DNA of 21,372 nucleotides from a virus: positions 1-21,372 of IMG/VR virus record IMGVR_UViG_3300033571_018606. One strand, 5' to 3'. The notes under the pieces were generated by a model, which worked only from the letters and a program-made list of their open reading frames with translations, did no database searches and was not told the DNA's origin. Below, piece by piece: positions 14,777 to 21,303 of the stretch (position 1 is the first letter of the stretch; every line of letters begins with the position of its first letter). A program made the position numbers and the translations under genes.

Positions 14777-15811
14777 ATGCCTAGAAACGGAAGCGGACAA
14801 TATAACCTACCTTACGATTGGAATGATGATAAAGCCAACGGCATTAAGGTTCTCGCTTCTCGTATGCAAGCGCAGGATCAAGACATTGCAAACGCCCTTA
14901 CTGGAAGCTTAGCTAAAGATGGGCAGACCCCCCTTACTGGTGATTTAGATTTTAACAATAACAAAGCTGTTGATTTAGCTGATGGAAGCGATTTGGGGGA
15001 TGCGATTAATGTTTCTCAAGCTCAAATCGGAGAATGTCAATTCTATGGCGTTTCGACAACAACCCCCGCTGGCACTGATGGTGAAGATTATGACATTGCA
15101 GCATTTGCAACAGTTCTAACTTATCCAACTTACGCAAGATTCTCTTTTGTTTGCCATTTTACTTGCATAGTTAATCCTAATGCAAGAATTGATGCGTTAG
15201 CTGCAAAGATCTTAAAAAAGAGCAACGGAGCTGGTGGCTATATAGCGCTAGAGGCGGGAGATATGATAGCCGATAAAGAGTATGTAGCAGTTTATAATGA
15301 AGATATAAGTTCTAGTGATATTATTATAGAAAATCCAGAGATTCCATATATTAACCCAATTAAACAGTTTACCGCTCTTGTAGGCTTCTTTGCAACCCAA
15401 ACCGTGCCAGATGGTTTTTTAGAATGTAATGGAGCTGCAATTTCGCGAACAACTTATTTAAGATTGTTTACCGCAATTGGAACAGTTTTTGGAATTGGTG
15501 ATGGCTCAACCACATTTAATATTCCAGATATGCGGGGCTATTTCCCACGAGGATGGGATAATGGGCGCGGAATCGATCCGGCGCGCGCTTTTGGTTCATC
15601 TCAAAACGATGGAGTGGGAAATATATCAATTCCAGGGTCTGTTTCATCTTTCAATACTTTTGAGTGGATTTCTGTGGTTGCCGGACAAGCAAGCGGCGTC
15701 GCAAGTAGATCTGATCCAGGCAAATCAACATGGCAAAATTTGAATATTAATGCTGGAACTATTGAAACACGTTCTAAAAACGTAGCCATGATGTATTGCA
15801 TCAAATATTAA
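14777..15811 (+). CDS. Tail fibre protein with phage collar domain (344 aa)
   Basis: The N-terminus MPRNGSGQYNLPYDW followed by ASRMQAQDQDIANALTGSLA matches the virion-anchoring segment of many podoviral fibres, then DGQTPLTGDLDFNNNKAVDL. The middle (about 85-190) is a beta-rich variable region. Residues 200-262 form a tail collar domain, with PDGFLECNGAAISRTTYLRL, GDGSTTFNIPDMRGYFPRGW and DNGRGIDPARAFGSSQ. The C-terminus, TRSKNVAMMYCIKY, is the usual end of collar fibres. The product should recognise or position on the host surface. It is followed by a fibre-assembly-like gene, as is common for this type. Confidence 0.85.
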   Translation: MPRNGSGQYNLPYDWNDDKANGIKVLASRMQAQDQDIANALTGSLAKDGQTPLTGDLDFNNNKAVDLADGSDLGDAINVSQAQIGECQFYGVSTTTPAGTDGEDYDIAAFATVLTYPTYARFSFVCHFTCIVNPNARIDALAAKILKKSNGAGGYIALEAGDMIADKEYVAVYNEDISSSDIIIENPEIPYINPIKQFTALVGFFATQTVPDGFLECNGAAISRTTYLRLFTAIGTVFGIGDGSTTFNIPDMRGYFPRGWDNGRGIDPARAFGSSQNDGVGNISIPGSVSSFNTFEWISVVAGQASGVASRSDPGKSTWQNLNINAGTIETRSKNVAMMYCIKY

Positions 15812-15823
15812 TTTTAAAAAATT

Positions 15824-16267
15824 ATGAAAATATTTAATTATGATTCAGAAAGCGGCGTGTTCCTTTATGAATCTGAAGCGGCACTAGATATATTGGAGTC
15901 AAGAATACAAAAAGAAGACCGCTTTCTAATACCAGCTCATGCTACGATTATTAAGCCGACTTTGCAAGAAGGTAAGATTTCTAAGTTTGATATAATTAAT
16001 CAAAAATGGGTTTTGGAGGATGTCATAGAGGCAAAACCGTATAAACAAACTGCGGAAGAGGAAAAAAAACAATTACAAGATCAATTAATTAATAGCAGAA
16101 AACATTATTTACAAACCACCGACTGGTATATTGCTAAGGAGTTTGATGAGCCCGGTTCTTACCCAATCGAGATTAAAAACAAAAGAACTTTAGCGAGGCG
16201 AGAAATAGCTCAAATTTCTCAAGAGTCTAGTATGGAGATTTTACGAGAATTTATCAATAACTTTTAA
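15824..16267 (+). CDS. Tail fibre assembly-like protein (147 aa)
   Basis: The N-terminal half follows the pattern of tail-fibre chaperones: MKIFNYDSESGVFLYESEAA, then RFLIPAHATIIKP and NQKWVLEDV, a short beta domain with an aromatic pair. The C-terminal half has the recurrent motif SRKHYLQTTDWYIAKEFDEP (91-110), then YPIEIKNKRTLARREI; a T-D-W-Y followed by an R-x-x-x-R-R helix is a hallmark I associate with fibre-assembly and related host-range accessory proteins. Directly downstream of the collar fibre, it probably assists folding or trimerisation of that fibre or the one at 16598. Confidence 0.65.
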   Translation: MKIFNYDSESGVFLYESEAALDILESRIQKEDRFLIPAHATIIKPTLQEGKISKFDIINQKWVLEDVIEAKPYKQTAEEEKKQLQDQLINSRKHYLQTTDWYIAKEFDEPGSYPIEIKNKRTLARREIAQISQESSMEILREFINNF

Positions 16268-16277
16268 TTAATCAAAT

Positions 16278-16589
16278 ATGTCAAGAATACAATTATTTAC
16301 TAACGCCGCAACTGGCTCTAGTGAGCCTTTTTATGCAAATGGAGTCCCGCCAACTTATAATACCAATTGTTTTGTTGGTATAAATGGGGATTTTGACGGC
16401 GCTACAGTGTTTTTGCAATGGCGAGATCCTGACGGGATTTGGAGCGATACCGACACCGTTAATGATAAAGCTACAGCCTCAAAACTTCTGTTGCCATTTC
16501 CCAATGACGCGGTGGCTTATCGCCTAACAATTACTGGCGGCGTAGCACCAGTAATTAACGCATGGGCTTTTAATTGTAAATTAGTTTAA
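16278..16589 (+). CDS. Small beta-rich virion-associated protein (103 aa)
   Basis: A compact beta-sandwich-like sequence: GDFDGATVFLQWRDPDGIWS (about 38-57), then KLLLPFPNDAVAYRLTITGG and INAWAFNCKLV. The G-x-F-x-G-A-T-V-x-L-Q-W pattern is one I recall from small proteins next to phage tail-fibre genes, where they may act as fibre accessory or decoration domains. No signal peptide or membrane segment. It lies 8 nt before the second fibre gene, so a role with that fibre is plausible but unproven. Confidence 0.6.
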   Translation: MSRIQLFTNAATGSSEPFYANGVPPTYNTNCFVGINGDFDGATVFLQWRDPDGIWSDTDTVNDKATASKLLLPFPNDAVAYRLTITGGVAPVINAWAFNCKLV

Positions 16590-16597
16590 GGAAAATT

Positions 16598-17980
16598 ATG
16601 TCAGTATTAAAACCAACCACAAATACACAAAGCACACCTGGGGGTGGCGCAGTTGATTCTGTTTTCGGGCGCATTGGTGTTGTAGTAGGCCAAGCCAACG
16701 ATTACGCCGCTATTCAAATTACTAATTTTCCTAACACTCCATTTGGCTCTATTGCTTCAACTAATACTCAAGACGCAGTAAATTTTTTAGACACGCAAAA
16801 TCTAAATTCAGCAATTAAACAAAATGTTGATTATTATGCCGATGCCGCAATTGCTACTTACACTTATGATAACGGAGGCCCTGTTGTAGAAGCCTCTATT
16901 ACTGGAACAGTTTTCAATGTTCCATTAATTGTTGATGGCGTTACCCTAGCAGTTAATGACACCTTCCTGTTTCCTACTGGAGTTGCTGATTCTGATAATG
17001 GATCGTATAAAGTAATTCAAGTGGCTAATATTGCCCAGCCTTTTAAAGCAACGCGAATGATTAATTTCAATTCAGCGGCTAATATCGTTCAAAACTCAGT
17101 TTTTGGCATTAGTAAAGGAACTTATGCTGGACAGCAATTTAAATTGGACGAAGTGACCGTGCCAGTAACTGTAGGCACAACTCCACTTACTTTTTCTGCT
17201 TATGCCGTAGGTGGAACTTATGCTTTTGAAGCTCTTACTTTTACAACAAGCAATACTTTAATTACTCCCCCACGAGTAACCATAACCACTCCTATTCCGC
17301 AACAAATTGATGGCCAATTAATTGGAGGTTATGGAGTGTGGCTCGAACAATTATCTTTTGTTGGAACTGCGCCAATTGATTTAGAATTAACGAATTTAGT
17401 TGGGGTTACTAGAATAAATAATACACCAGCTATGTCGGCCCTCGGAAGCGGAGTATTATCATTTCCAGCGCTTAAATCGGTATACGATAACGGTTTCTTT
17501 GCTGCAAACGCTACAATCACATCTTTACTTATGCCATTGCTAGAAATAATTTCTGGCGCGTCAACTACAACCTTAACTTACGCTGCGGTCACTACTTTAA
17601 ATTTTGCGAGTTTAAGAAGTATTCAAGCAACGACACTTTCCGGCAATACTTTGCTTACAAATTTTGCTTTGCCAGTAATAGAATACATTTATGGCACGCT
17701 CACTTCAACTTCAGGAAATGCCGCATTAACTAATTTTACATTAGGCACTTCTCTCAAATATTTCAATGCTAATATTAATTTTACCTCATGCGCTTTAAAT
17801 CAAGCTTCGGTTGATGGCGTTCTTGCTGCACTGGTTGCTTTAGACGGAACTGGCGGTAAAAATTTATATGGAACGAGTAGAATTGTAACCATTACAGGAA
17901 CTTCCTCTACGCCTTCTGCAACTGGACTTTTAGACAAAGCTACTCTCGTAGGAAGAGGTGTAACCGTAACAACAAATTAA
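16598..17980 (+). CDS. Putative receptor-binding tail protein with leucine-rich-repeat-like domain (460 aa)
   Basis: Three regions can be read. Residues 18-42, VDSVFGRIGVVVGQANDYAA, match an attachment element found at fibre N-termini. Residues about 85-202 resemble a common phage fibre domain: GTVFNVPLIVDGVTLAVND, then NGSYKVIQVA and a terminal TVGTTPLTFSAY. Residues about 260-395 show repeats every 22-25 residues: LELTNLVGVTRI, LSFPALKSVYDN, TSLLMPLLEIISG, TTLNFASLRSIQA, TNFALPVIEYIYG, TNFTLGTSLKYFN, a leucine-rich-repeat-like (BspA-type) pattern. The C-terminus, ASVDGVLAALVALDG and LLDKATLVGRGVTVTTN, caps the repeats. This gene has one of the few clear Shine-Dalgarno sites (AAGGA, 6 nt before ATG). 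It is the best host-range determinant in the window. Confidence 0.75.
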   Translation: MSVLKPTTNTQSTPGGGAVDSVFGRIGVVVGQANDYAAIQITNFPNTPFGSIASTNTQDAVNFLDTQNLNSAIKQNVDYYADAAIATYTYDNGGPVVEASITGTVFNVPLIVDGVTLAVNDTFLFPTGVADSDNGSYKVIQVANIAQPFKATRMINFNSAANIVQNSVFGISKGTYAGQQFKLDEVTVPVTVGTTPLTFSAYAVGGTYAFEALTFTTSNTLITPPRVTITTPIPQQIDGQLIGGYGVWLEQLSFVGTAPIDLELTNLVGVTRINNTPAMSALGSGVLSFPALKSVYDNGFFAANATITSLLMPLLEIISGASTTTLTYAAVTTLNFASLRSIQATTLSGNTLLTNFALPVIEYIYGTLTSTSGNAALTNFTLGTSLKYFNANINFTSCALNQASVDGVLAALVALDGTGGKNLYGTSRIVTITGTSSTPSATGLLDKATLVGRGVTVTTN

Positions 17981-17986
17981 TCTTAT

Positions 17987-18178
17987 ATGTCAACCAACGA
18001 ATCACAAATTATTCCTTCTTGGCGCTTAGTTCACGATGGTGAAAAAGTTTTAGCCCTGCTATTTGCGTATGGAACTACTCAAACAAAATTTACTCTATTT
18101 GAGGCTAATACAAAAGAAGAATGTTTAGCGGAAATTGCTAGATTGAACTTGGAGTTTAACGCAGAGGAGTTTGAATAA
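17987..18178 (+). CDS. Small hypothetical protein (63 aa)
   Basis: A soluble, acidic-ended small protein (SWRLVHDGEKVLALLFAYG, then TKEECLAEIARLNLEFNAEE). It reads as a short antiparallel beta unit followed by one helix. It begins 6 nt after the receptor-binding protein and ends in a TAATG overlap with the first membrane protein of the lysis region, so it bridges the tail and lysis modules. The GAGGAG within its last codons serves as the ribosome site for the next gene. No domain recognised. Confidence 0.55.
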   Translation: MSTNESQIIPSWRLVHDGEKVLALLFAYGTTQTKFTLFEANTKEECLAEIARLNLEFNAEEFE

Positions 18179-18390
18179 TGCTTAACGCCCTTAAATTAAT
18201 TTTAGATTTTTTTTTAAAAAGCCAGCCAATTCAAAAGTCAATAGCTTATGGCATCAGAATATTTTGCATTATTGTTTCTATTTGCGTAGGTATTGGTGCT
18301 GGTGTTGCAACTTATGAGAAAATCAAGCAAGGCAAAGGATTATCTGATATTGTCGCTGAGGCAAAGGCTGTAATTCGTGAGGTAAAATAA
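18178..18390 (+). CDS. Small membrane protein, holin candidate (70 aa)
   Basis: One hydrophobic helix at about residues 24-46 (YGIRIFCIIVSICVGIGAGV) is flanked by an amphipathic N-terminus (LNALKLILDFFLKSQP) and a charged C-terminal helix (LSDIVAEAKAVIREVK). The start is TAATG-coupled to the previous gene, with a strong GAGGAG eight bases upstream, among the best ribosome sites here. Size, single membrane span and position at the head of the lysis region make it a holin or holin-partner candidate. The neighbouring 126-aa protein competes for that role. Confidence 0.6.
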   Translation: MLNALKLILDFFLKSQPIQKSIAYGIRIFCIIVSICVGIGAGVATYEKIKQGKGLSDIVAEAKAVIREVK

Positions 18391-18770
18391 TGGACACTAC
18401 TCTTTCTTTGCAACCATTGTTATTCTGGATATTTGGAATTGTTGGAGTTCTTGGAATTTACATTTTTAAAGATTTCAAAGAAAATACTTTGAATAGATTT
18501 GATAAAAATGAAAATTCAATAGAAAAACTTCAGGCCAATCGCACAGACAACGATAACAAAGTTATGCTTCTATCGCAATCAATAACTAATATGGTTTCTA
18601 AATTATCAGAATTAGAAGTTGATTTTAAAGAATACATGAGGTATTCGCAAAAAGCGTTAGAAAAACGGGAGGAATACCATTCTTACATTGAAAAGATTGC
18701 ATCAAATTTAATGACGCAAGATCAAATGAAAGAAATGCTGAGCAAGCTTGATAAAATAGCAAACAAATGA
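18390..18770 (+). CDS. Membrane-anchored coiled-coil protein in the lysis region (126 aa)
   Basis: An N-terminal membrane helix at about residues 9-27 (PLLFWIFGIVGVLGIYIF) is followed by roughly 95 residues of charged, heptad-like helix (NRFDKNENSIEKLQANRTD, MVSKLSELEVDFKEYMRYSQ). The gene overlaps the previous one by a single base (TAATG) and has GAGG before the start. It overlaps the i-spanin-like gene by 4 bp. This topology is frequent among phage lysis-cassette accessory proteins, including some pinholin partners. It could also span the periplasm. The exact role cannot be set from sequence. Confidence 0.6.
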   Translation: MDTTLSLQPLLFWIFGIVGVLGIYIFKDFKENTLNRFDKNENSIEKLQANRTDNDNKVMLLSQSITNMVSKLSELEVDFKEYMRYSQKALEKREEYHSYIEKIASNLMTQDQMKEMLSKLDKIANK

Positions 18771-19009
18771 TTAAATTCTTTAAGCCAATAGCCCTTGCTT
18801 TGTACACCCTAACTATTTTATTTGCTGGTAAAAATTGGGGTTCTTTAGGCAAGGAAGTTGAATGCCAAAAAACAGAAATTGTAAATCAAAATCAAAATGC
18901 AGAATCTATTGAAAAAGCTAAAAAAACTATTAACAAAATTAGCTCTATGCCTGATGATGCTATCTGGAGCGAGTTGTTCAAGAACTATTGCACAGACTGC
19001 AACAAATAG
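18767..19009 (+). CDS. Putative inner-membrane spanin subunit, Rz-like (80 aa)
   Basis: An N-terminal membrane anchor (FFKPIALALYTLTILFAG, residues 4-21) is followed by about 55 periplasmic residues with a helical Gln/Asn/Glu-rich section. The end, MPDDAIWSELFKNYCTDCNK, has the P-D-D, W-x-x-L and terminal basic/cysteine features I associate with small Rz-type proteins. Cysteines at 33, 75 and 78 might crosslink dimers. It is far shorter than lambda Rz (153 aa), so it would need a compact partner. The next gene begins inside it in another frame and carries a possible lipobox, an embedded Rz/Rz1-like arrangement. The call rests on architecture, not homology. Confidence 0.5.
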   Translation: MIKFFKPIALALYTLTILFAGKNWGSLGKEVECQKTEIVNQNQNAESIEKAKKTINKISSMPDDAIWSELFKNYCTDCNK

Positions 19010-19157
19010 CGACACTTGCAAAATAAACTACACGCAGATTTATTTTAATAAACAAGATAAAAAGATTATTGACGAAATAAACTCAAATGCAAAATATCGC
19101 CCAGTCATGCAAAAGCTTGGTAAAAACATTTTGACAAATTCTGAAGTTTTTAAATAA
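18897..19157 (+). CDS. Putative outer-membrane lipoprotein spanin, Rz1-like (86 aa)
   Basis: It begins inside the i-spanin-like gene in the +1 frame and overlaps it by 113 bp. The N-terminus is strongly basic, then hydrophobic (LLTKLALCLMMLSGASC). C27 could be lipidated, but the residue at -3 is Gly, where L, V or I is usual, so the lipobox is imperfect. The mature part, DTCKINYTQIYFNKQDKKI, fits a C-x-x-x-x-x-x-I-x-x-x-x-x-D pattern I recall from small phage lipoproteins, and no proline-rich segment is present. It ends in a TAATG overlap with the polytopic membrane protein. The pair would link inner and outer membranes in the last lysis step. Confidence 0.5.
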   Translation: MQNLLKKLKKLLTKLALCLMMLSGASCSRTIAQTATNSDTCKINYTQIYFNKQDKKIIDEINSNAKYRPVMQKLGKNILTNSEVFK

Positions 19158-19900
19158 TGCTAATTCTTCACTTCGCCAACATTTTATTCGTCACAATATC
19201 ATGCGCTTTTCTCAATAGATGGCGCGGCGGCTGGTTCGATAAATTTCAATTTAAAAATAAGATAGTTGAAAAAATTGTAACTTCCCAAACTTTCAGCCGA
19301 ACTCTAATCACCTTAATTTGCTGCTACTCAATTTTCTTTAATCTTGGCTTCCCAAGCATTTTAGAGGCATTAGCAATATTCCTTTTAGTGCTTTATTTTT
19401 CTTTAGTGGCAGGTTGGGGGACTTGGTTTAGCATCAAAGGCACCGATGGCTGGAAACATAATGTGGATGCTTTTTGGGTCGAAATATTAATGACTTGGAT
19501 TTCTGGCAAACATTGGATTCCAAAGGGCGAGAAGACCGTTAGAAGTGATTCATGGCTAGGACGCTTCACAATTGAGAAAAGCCCTAATGGTAGGGTTAGA
19601 AGTCAGGACTGGTACTTATTCTATAACTTCTTTGCAATGTCTTTGCGCGGCCTAGGATTTGGCGCAGTAATTACATTTATTTTCTGCTACTTAGAGCAAC
19701 CACATCCTTCGATGATACTTTTTTGCGCCATAAGTTACATGATGGGGCTTTGCTATTATATTTGGTATGATTTGAAAGAAAGCGGCGTTAATTTTCCAAG
19801 CTTTTTAGATGGAAATACGAAGCTTGGCGAGTTTCTTTATGGCGGGTTGATTTTAGGTGGAGGGCTTTATTTCTGCTCGTTTTTAGTGAGTATAAGCTAA
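19157..19900 (+). CDS. Polytopic membrane protein of unknown function in the lysis region (247 aa)
   Basis: About six hydrophobic helices: 1-18, two between 50 and 95, 155-178, 186-206 and 223-247. Between helices 1 and 2 is the basic motif NRWRGGWFDKF. A polar loop at about 95-150 contains KGTDGWKHNVDAFWVEI, ISGKHWIPKGEKT and SWLGRF; conserved Trp, His and Lys suggest a functional site. The start is TAATG-coupled to the o-spanin-like gene, placing it in the lysis operon. I recall proteins with an N-R-W-R-G-G motif in other phages but know no function. It might be a superinfection-exclusion or lysis-control protein. The downstream 155 nt is the unusual structured leader of the endolysin. Confidence 0.7.
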   Translation: MLILHFANILFVTISCAFLNRWRGGWFDKFQFKNKIVEKIVTSQTFSRTLITLICCYSIFFNLGFPSILEALAIFLLVLYFSLVAGWGTWFSIKGTDGWKHNVDAFWVEILMTWISGKHWIPKGEKTVRSDSWLGRFTIEKSPNGRVRSQDWYLFYNFFAMSLRGLGFGAVITFIFCYLEQPHPSMILFCAISYMMGLCYYIWYDLKESGVNFPSFLDGNTKLGEFLYGGLILGGGLYFCSFLVSIS

Positions 19901-19954
19901 AACTCTTGCATTTCTAAAAAACAATTCTATTTTGCCCTCAAGCATCCAGTCATG

Positions 19955-20047
19955 CTCAATTGAGTGCGCACTCACCGCCGCCCCAGTTACTAGCCCTTGG
20001 TTTACCTCATATTTTCCAAGGCTATTTCATGGGGCGGCATAGTTTTT
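19955..20047 (+). promoter_or_regulatory. Structured, GC-rich leader/attenuator-like element before the endolysin
   Basis: Overlapping palindromes CTCAATTGAG (19955-19964) and TGAGTGCGCACTCA (19961-19974, perfect 14 bp) are followed by a long hairpin. The outer stem is GCCGCCCCA (19977-19985) with TGGGGCGGC (20030-20038). The inner stem is TAGCCCTTGG (19991-20000) with CCAAGGCTA (20016-20024), carrying one bulged C around a 15-nt loop. The outer stem is followed by ATAGTTTTTATTTATTT, a T-rich run that ends at the endolysin ATG. This looks like an intrinsic terminator or attenuator controlling endolysin expression, or a structured translational leader. The two palindromes share TGAG/CTCA arms, so alternative folds are possible. 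Confidence 0.55.
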
Positions 20048-20055
20048 ATTTATTT

Positions 20056-20454
20056 ATGCCATCTTTCGGAAAAACATCTCAAGACAAATTAAATACTTGC
20101 CACCCTGATTTACAGCGTTTAATGAACGAAGTAATCAAGCTTTATGACTTTACTATACTTGAAGGCGAAAGAACGCTACAGCAGCAGCAAACTTATTTTA
20201 AAGAGGGTAAGTCCAAACTAGATGGAGTTAAGAAGAAATCTAAGCATCAAAACAAGCCCTCTTTAGCTGTTGACATTGCACCGTTTCCGATTGATTGGAA
20301 CGACACAAAAAGATTTTACTTCTTGGCTGGCTTAGTTATGGCTAAAGCTGACGAACTTGGAATTAAAATAAGATGGGGTGGAAGCTGGAATGGAAGCTTT
20401 GATTTTAAACAAAATAAGTTTGACGATTTAGTCCATTTTCAAATTGAATTGTAA
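20056..20454 (+). CDS. Endolysin, M15-family L-alanyl-D-glutamate-type peptidase (132 aa)
   Basis: A peptidoglycan-cleaving peptidase that cuts the peptide stem after the holin permits access. The N-terminus PSFGKTSQDKLNTCHPDLQR is the standard opening of this phage family. Zinc ligands are readable: H64 in SKHQNKPSLAVD, D73 in AVDIAPF, and H127 in DDLVHF. D123 or D124 is a candidate catalytic acid. RWGGSW (106-111) is also characteristic. I chose ATG 20056 because family members start here; ATG 20029 and TTG 19960 would put the structured leader inside the protein with no homologous residues. There is no signal peptide, so export depends on a holin. The length is normal. Confidence 0.9.
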   Translation: MPSFGKTSQDKLNTCHPDLQRLMNEVIKLYDFTILEGERTLQQQQTYFKEGKSKLDGVKKKSKHQNKPSLAVDIAPFPIDWNDTKRFYFLAGLVMAKADELGIKIRWGGSWNGSFDFKQNKFDDLVHFQIEL

Positions 20455-20471
20455 ATTATATCTTTACTTCT

Positions 20472-20509
20472 ATTTTGAGTTAAGTAATATTTAGTTTTTA
20501 ACTCAAAAT
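20472..20509 (+). terminator. 12-bp AT-rich hairpin between endolysin and HNH gene
   Basis: ATTTTGAGTTAA (20472-20483), a 14-nt loop, TTAACTCAAAAT (20498-20509), all twelve pairs perfect. It is 18 nt after the endolysin stop and 9 nt before the HNH start. It could end the lysis transcript or control the HNH gene, as homing endonuclease genes often carry repressive 5' hairpins. There is no clean T-run after it. Confidence 0.6.
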
Positions 20510-20517
20510 TAGTTTAT

Positions 20518-21099
20518 ATGGAAGTGTGGAAAGATATTAATGGCTACGAAGGAGATTACAAAGTTAGCAATACTGGTAAAGTATTTAGCATTAAAAGCGG
20601 AAAGGAGCTAAAAATAAGAAAACAATCCAATGGTAAATATTTCTGTGTAATTTTGTGTCGTCATGGATTTTTAAAAATGCATAGGGTTCATAGATTGGTA
20701 GCATTAAGCTTTATTCCAAACCCAGACAATAAAAGGCAGGTTAATCACAAAGATTGTAACTCTTTAAATAATAATGCGGATAATCTCGAATGGGCTACGG
20801 CATCCGAAAATTTAAAGCACGCTTTTAAATATGGTAGATTAAAACCTCCTAAGCCTTTTTTAGGAAAATTTGGTAAAGAGCACAACAGATCAAAGGGATT
20901 TTGGATTAGAGATTCCGCTGGCATTGGCTATTATAATAGCGGGTTAGAATTTTACAGAAAAACTGGCTTAGATCATACATGCATAAGCTACGGCAGAAAA
21001 TATATAGTTGACAAAAATTGCGACAAGTATGTTTTTAAAAAAGGCGCTATGAAAAATTTAATACTTTATCTTGAATATCCCATCAATCCCAAAAGATAA
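20518..21099 (+). CDS. NUMOD4/HNH free-standing homing endonuclease (193 aa)
   Basis: The N-terminus EVWKDINGYEGDYKVSNTGK (2-21) is a NUMOD4 DNA-binding motif. HRLVALSFIPNPDNKRQVNH (58-77) followed by KDCNSLNNNADNLEWA is the HNH_3 nuclease, with H77 and the N-N-x-x-x-N-L-E-W block intact. A Tyr/Lys-rich C-terminal part (YNSGLEFYRKTGL, then KYIVDKNCDKYVFKK) could be a second DNA-binding repeat. Such genes cut phage DNA lacking the gene and spread by repair. It is free-standing, not inside an intron, and sits at the strand-switch point beyond the lysis genes. A perfect AT hairpin lies just before the start. Confidence 0.9.
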   Translation: MEVWKDINGYEGDYKVSNTGKVFSIKSGKELKIRKQSNGKYFCVILCRHGFLKMHRVHRLVALSFIPNPDNKRQVNHKDCNSLNNNADNLEWATASENLKHAFKYGRLKPPKPFLGKFGKEHNRSKGFWIRDSAGIGYYNSGLEFYRKTGLDHTCISYGRKYIVDKNCDKYVFKKGAMKNLILYLEYPINPKR

Positions 21100-21131
21100 A
21101 TCTGGCAAACCTGAGAAATGGAAGCTAATTA

Positions 21132-21302
21132 TTACTTCTTAATCACCCAGCCATCCCTAGCCATAATATTGTAAAACGAATCAAGAGTTAATTCATCTTT
21201 AGCCCCACTCTCTTTAATGACGCTTACCGTTGCCGTGTGGTAAAACACTTTAAAAGTTTTGCCGTCTTTGCTGATGTAGATTTCAGTTTCGCCTTTTTTC
21301 AT
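21132..21302 (-). CDS. Small hypothetical protein on the opposite strand (56 aa)
   Basis: A complete minus-strand frame from ATG (complement of 21300-21302) to TAA. The product, MKKGETEIYISKDGKTFKVF to GWVIKK, is compact and charged, probably three strands and one helix (LTLDSFYNIMARDGW). The start is preceded by TTAGGTAAA, a weak but plausible ribosome site, and the upstream minus-strand frame stops 1 nt before it. It converges on the HNH gene with a 32-nt gap. No domain recognised. It is probably the 3' edge of an early or replication region transcribed leftwards. Confidence 0.6.
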   Translation of the reverse strand: MKKGETEIYISKDGKTFKVFYHTATVSVIKESGAKDELTLDSFYNIMARDGWVIKK

Positions 21303-21303
21303 T

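Noticed and set aside
15477-15743. 88-aa + strand frame inside the collar fibre gene
   Set aside because: It lies wholly within the well-supported collar domain in another frame and shows no sensible protein features.
19131-19158. Promoter-like TTGACA-N16-AATAAT
   Set aside because: Its start point would fall inside the 247-aa gene, after its ATG, so it would not serve any gene start nearby.
19960-20055. TTG-initiated N-terminal extension of the endolysin
   Set aside because: The extension is encoded by the palindrome and hairpin region and does not resemble the family, whose members begin at the MPSFGK position (20056).
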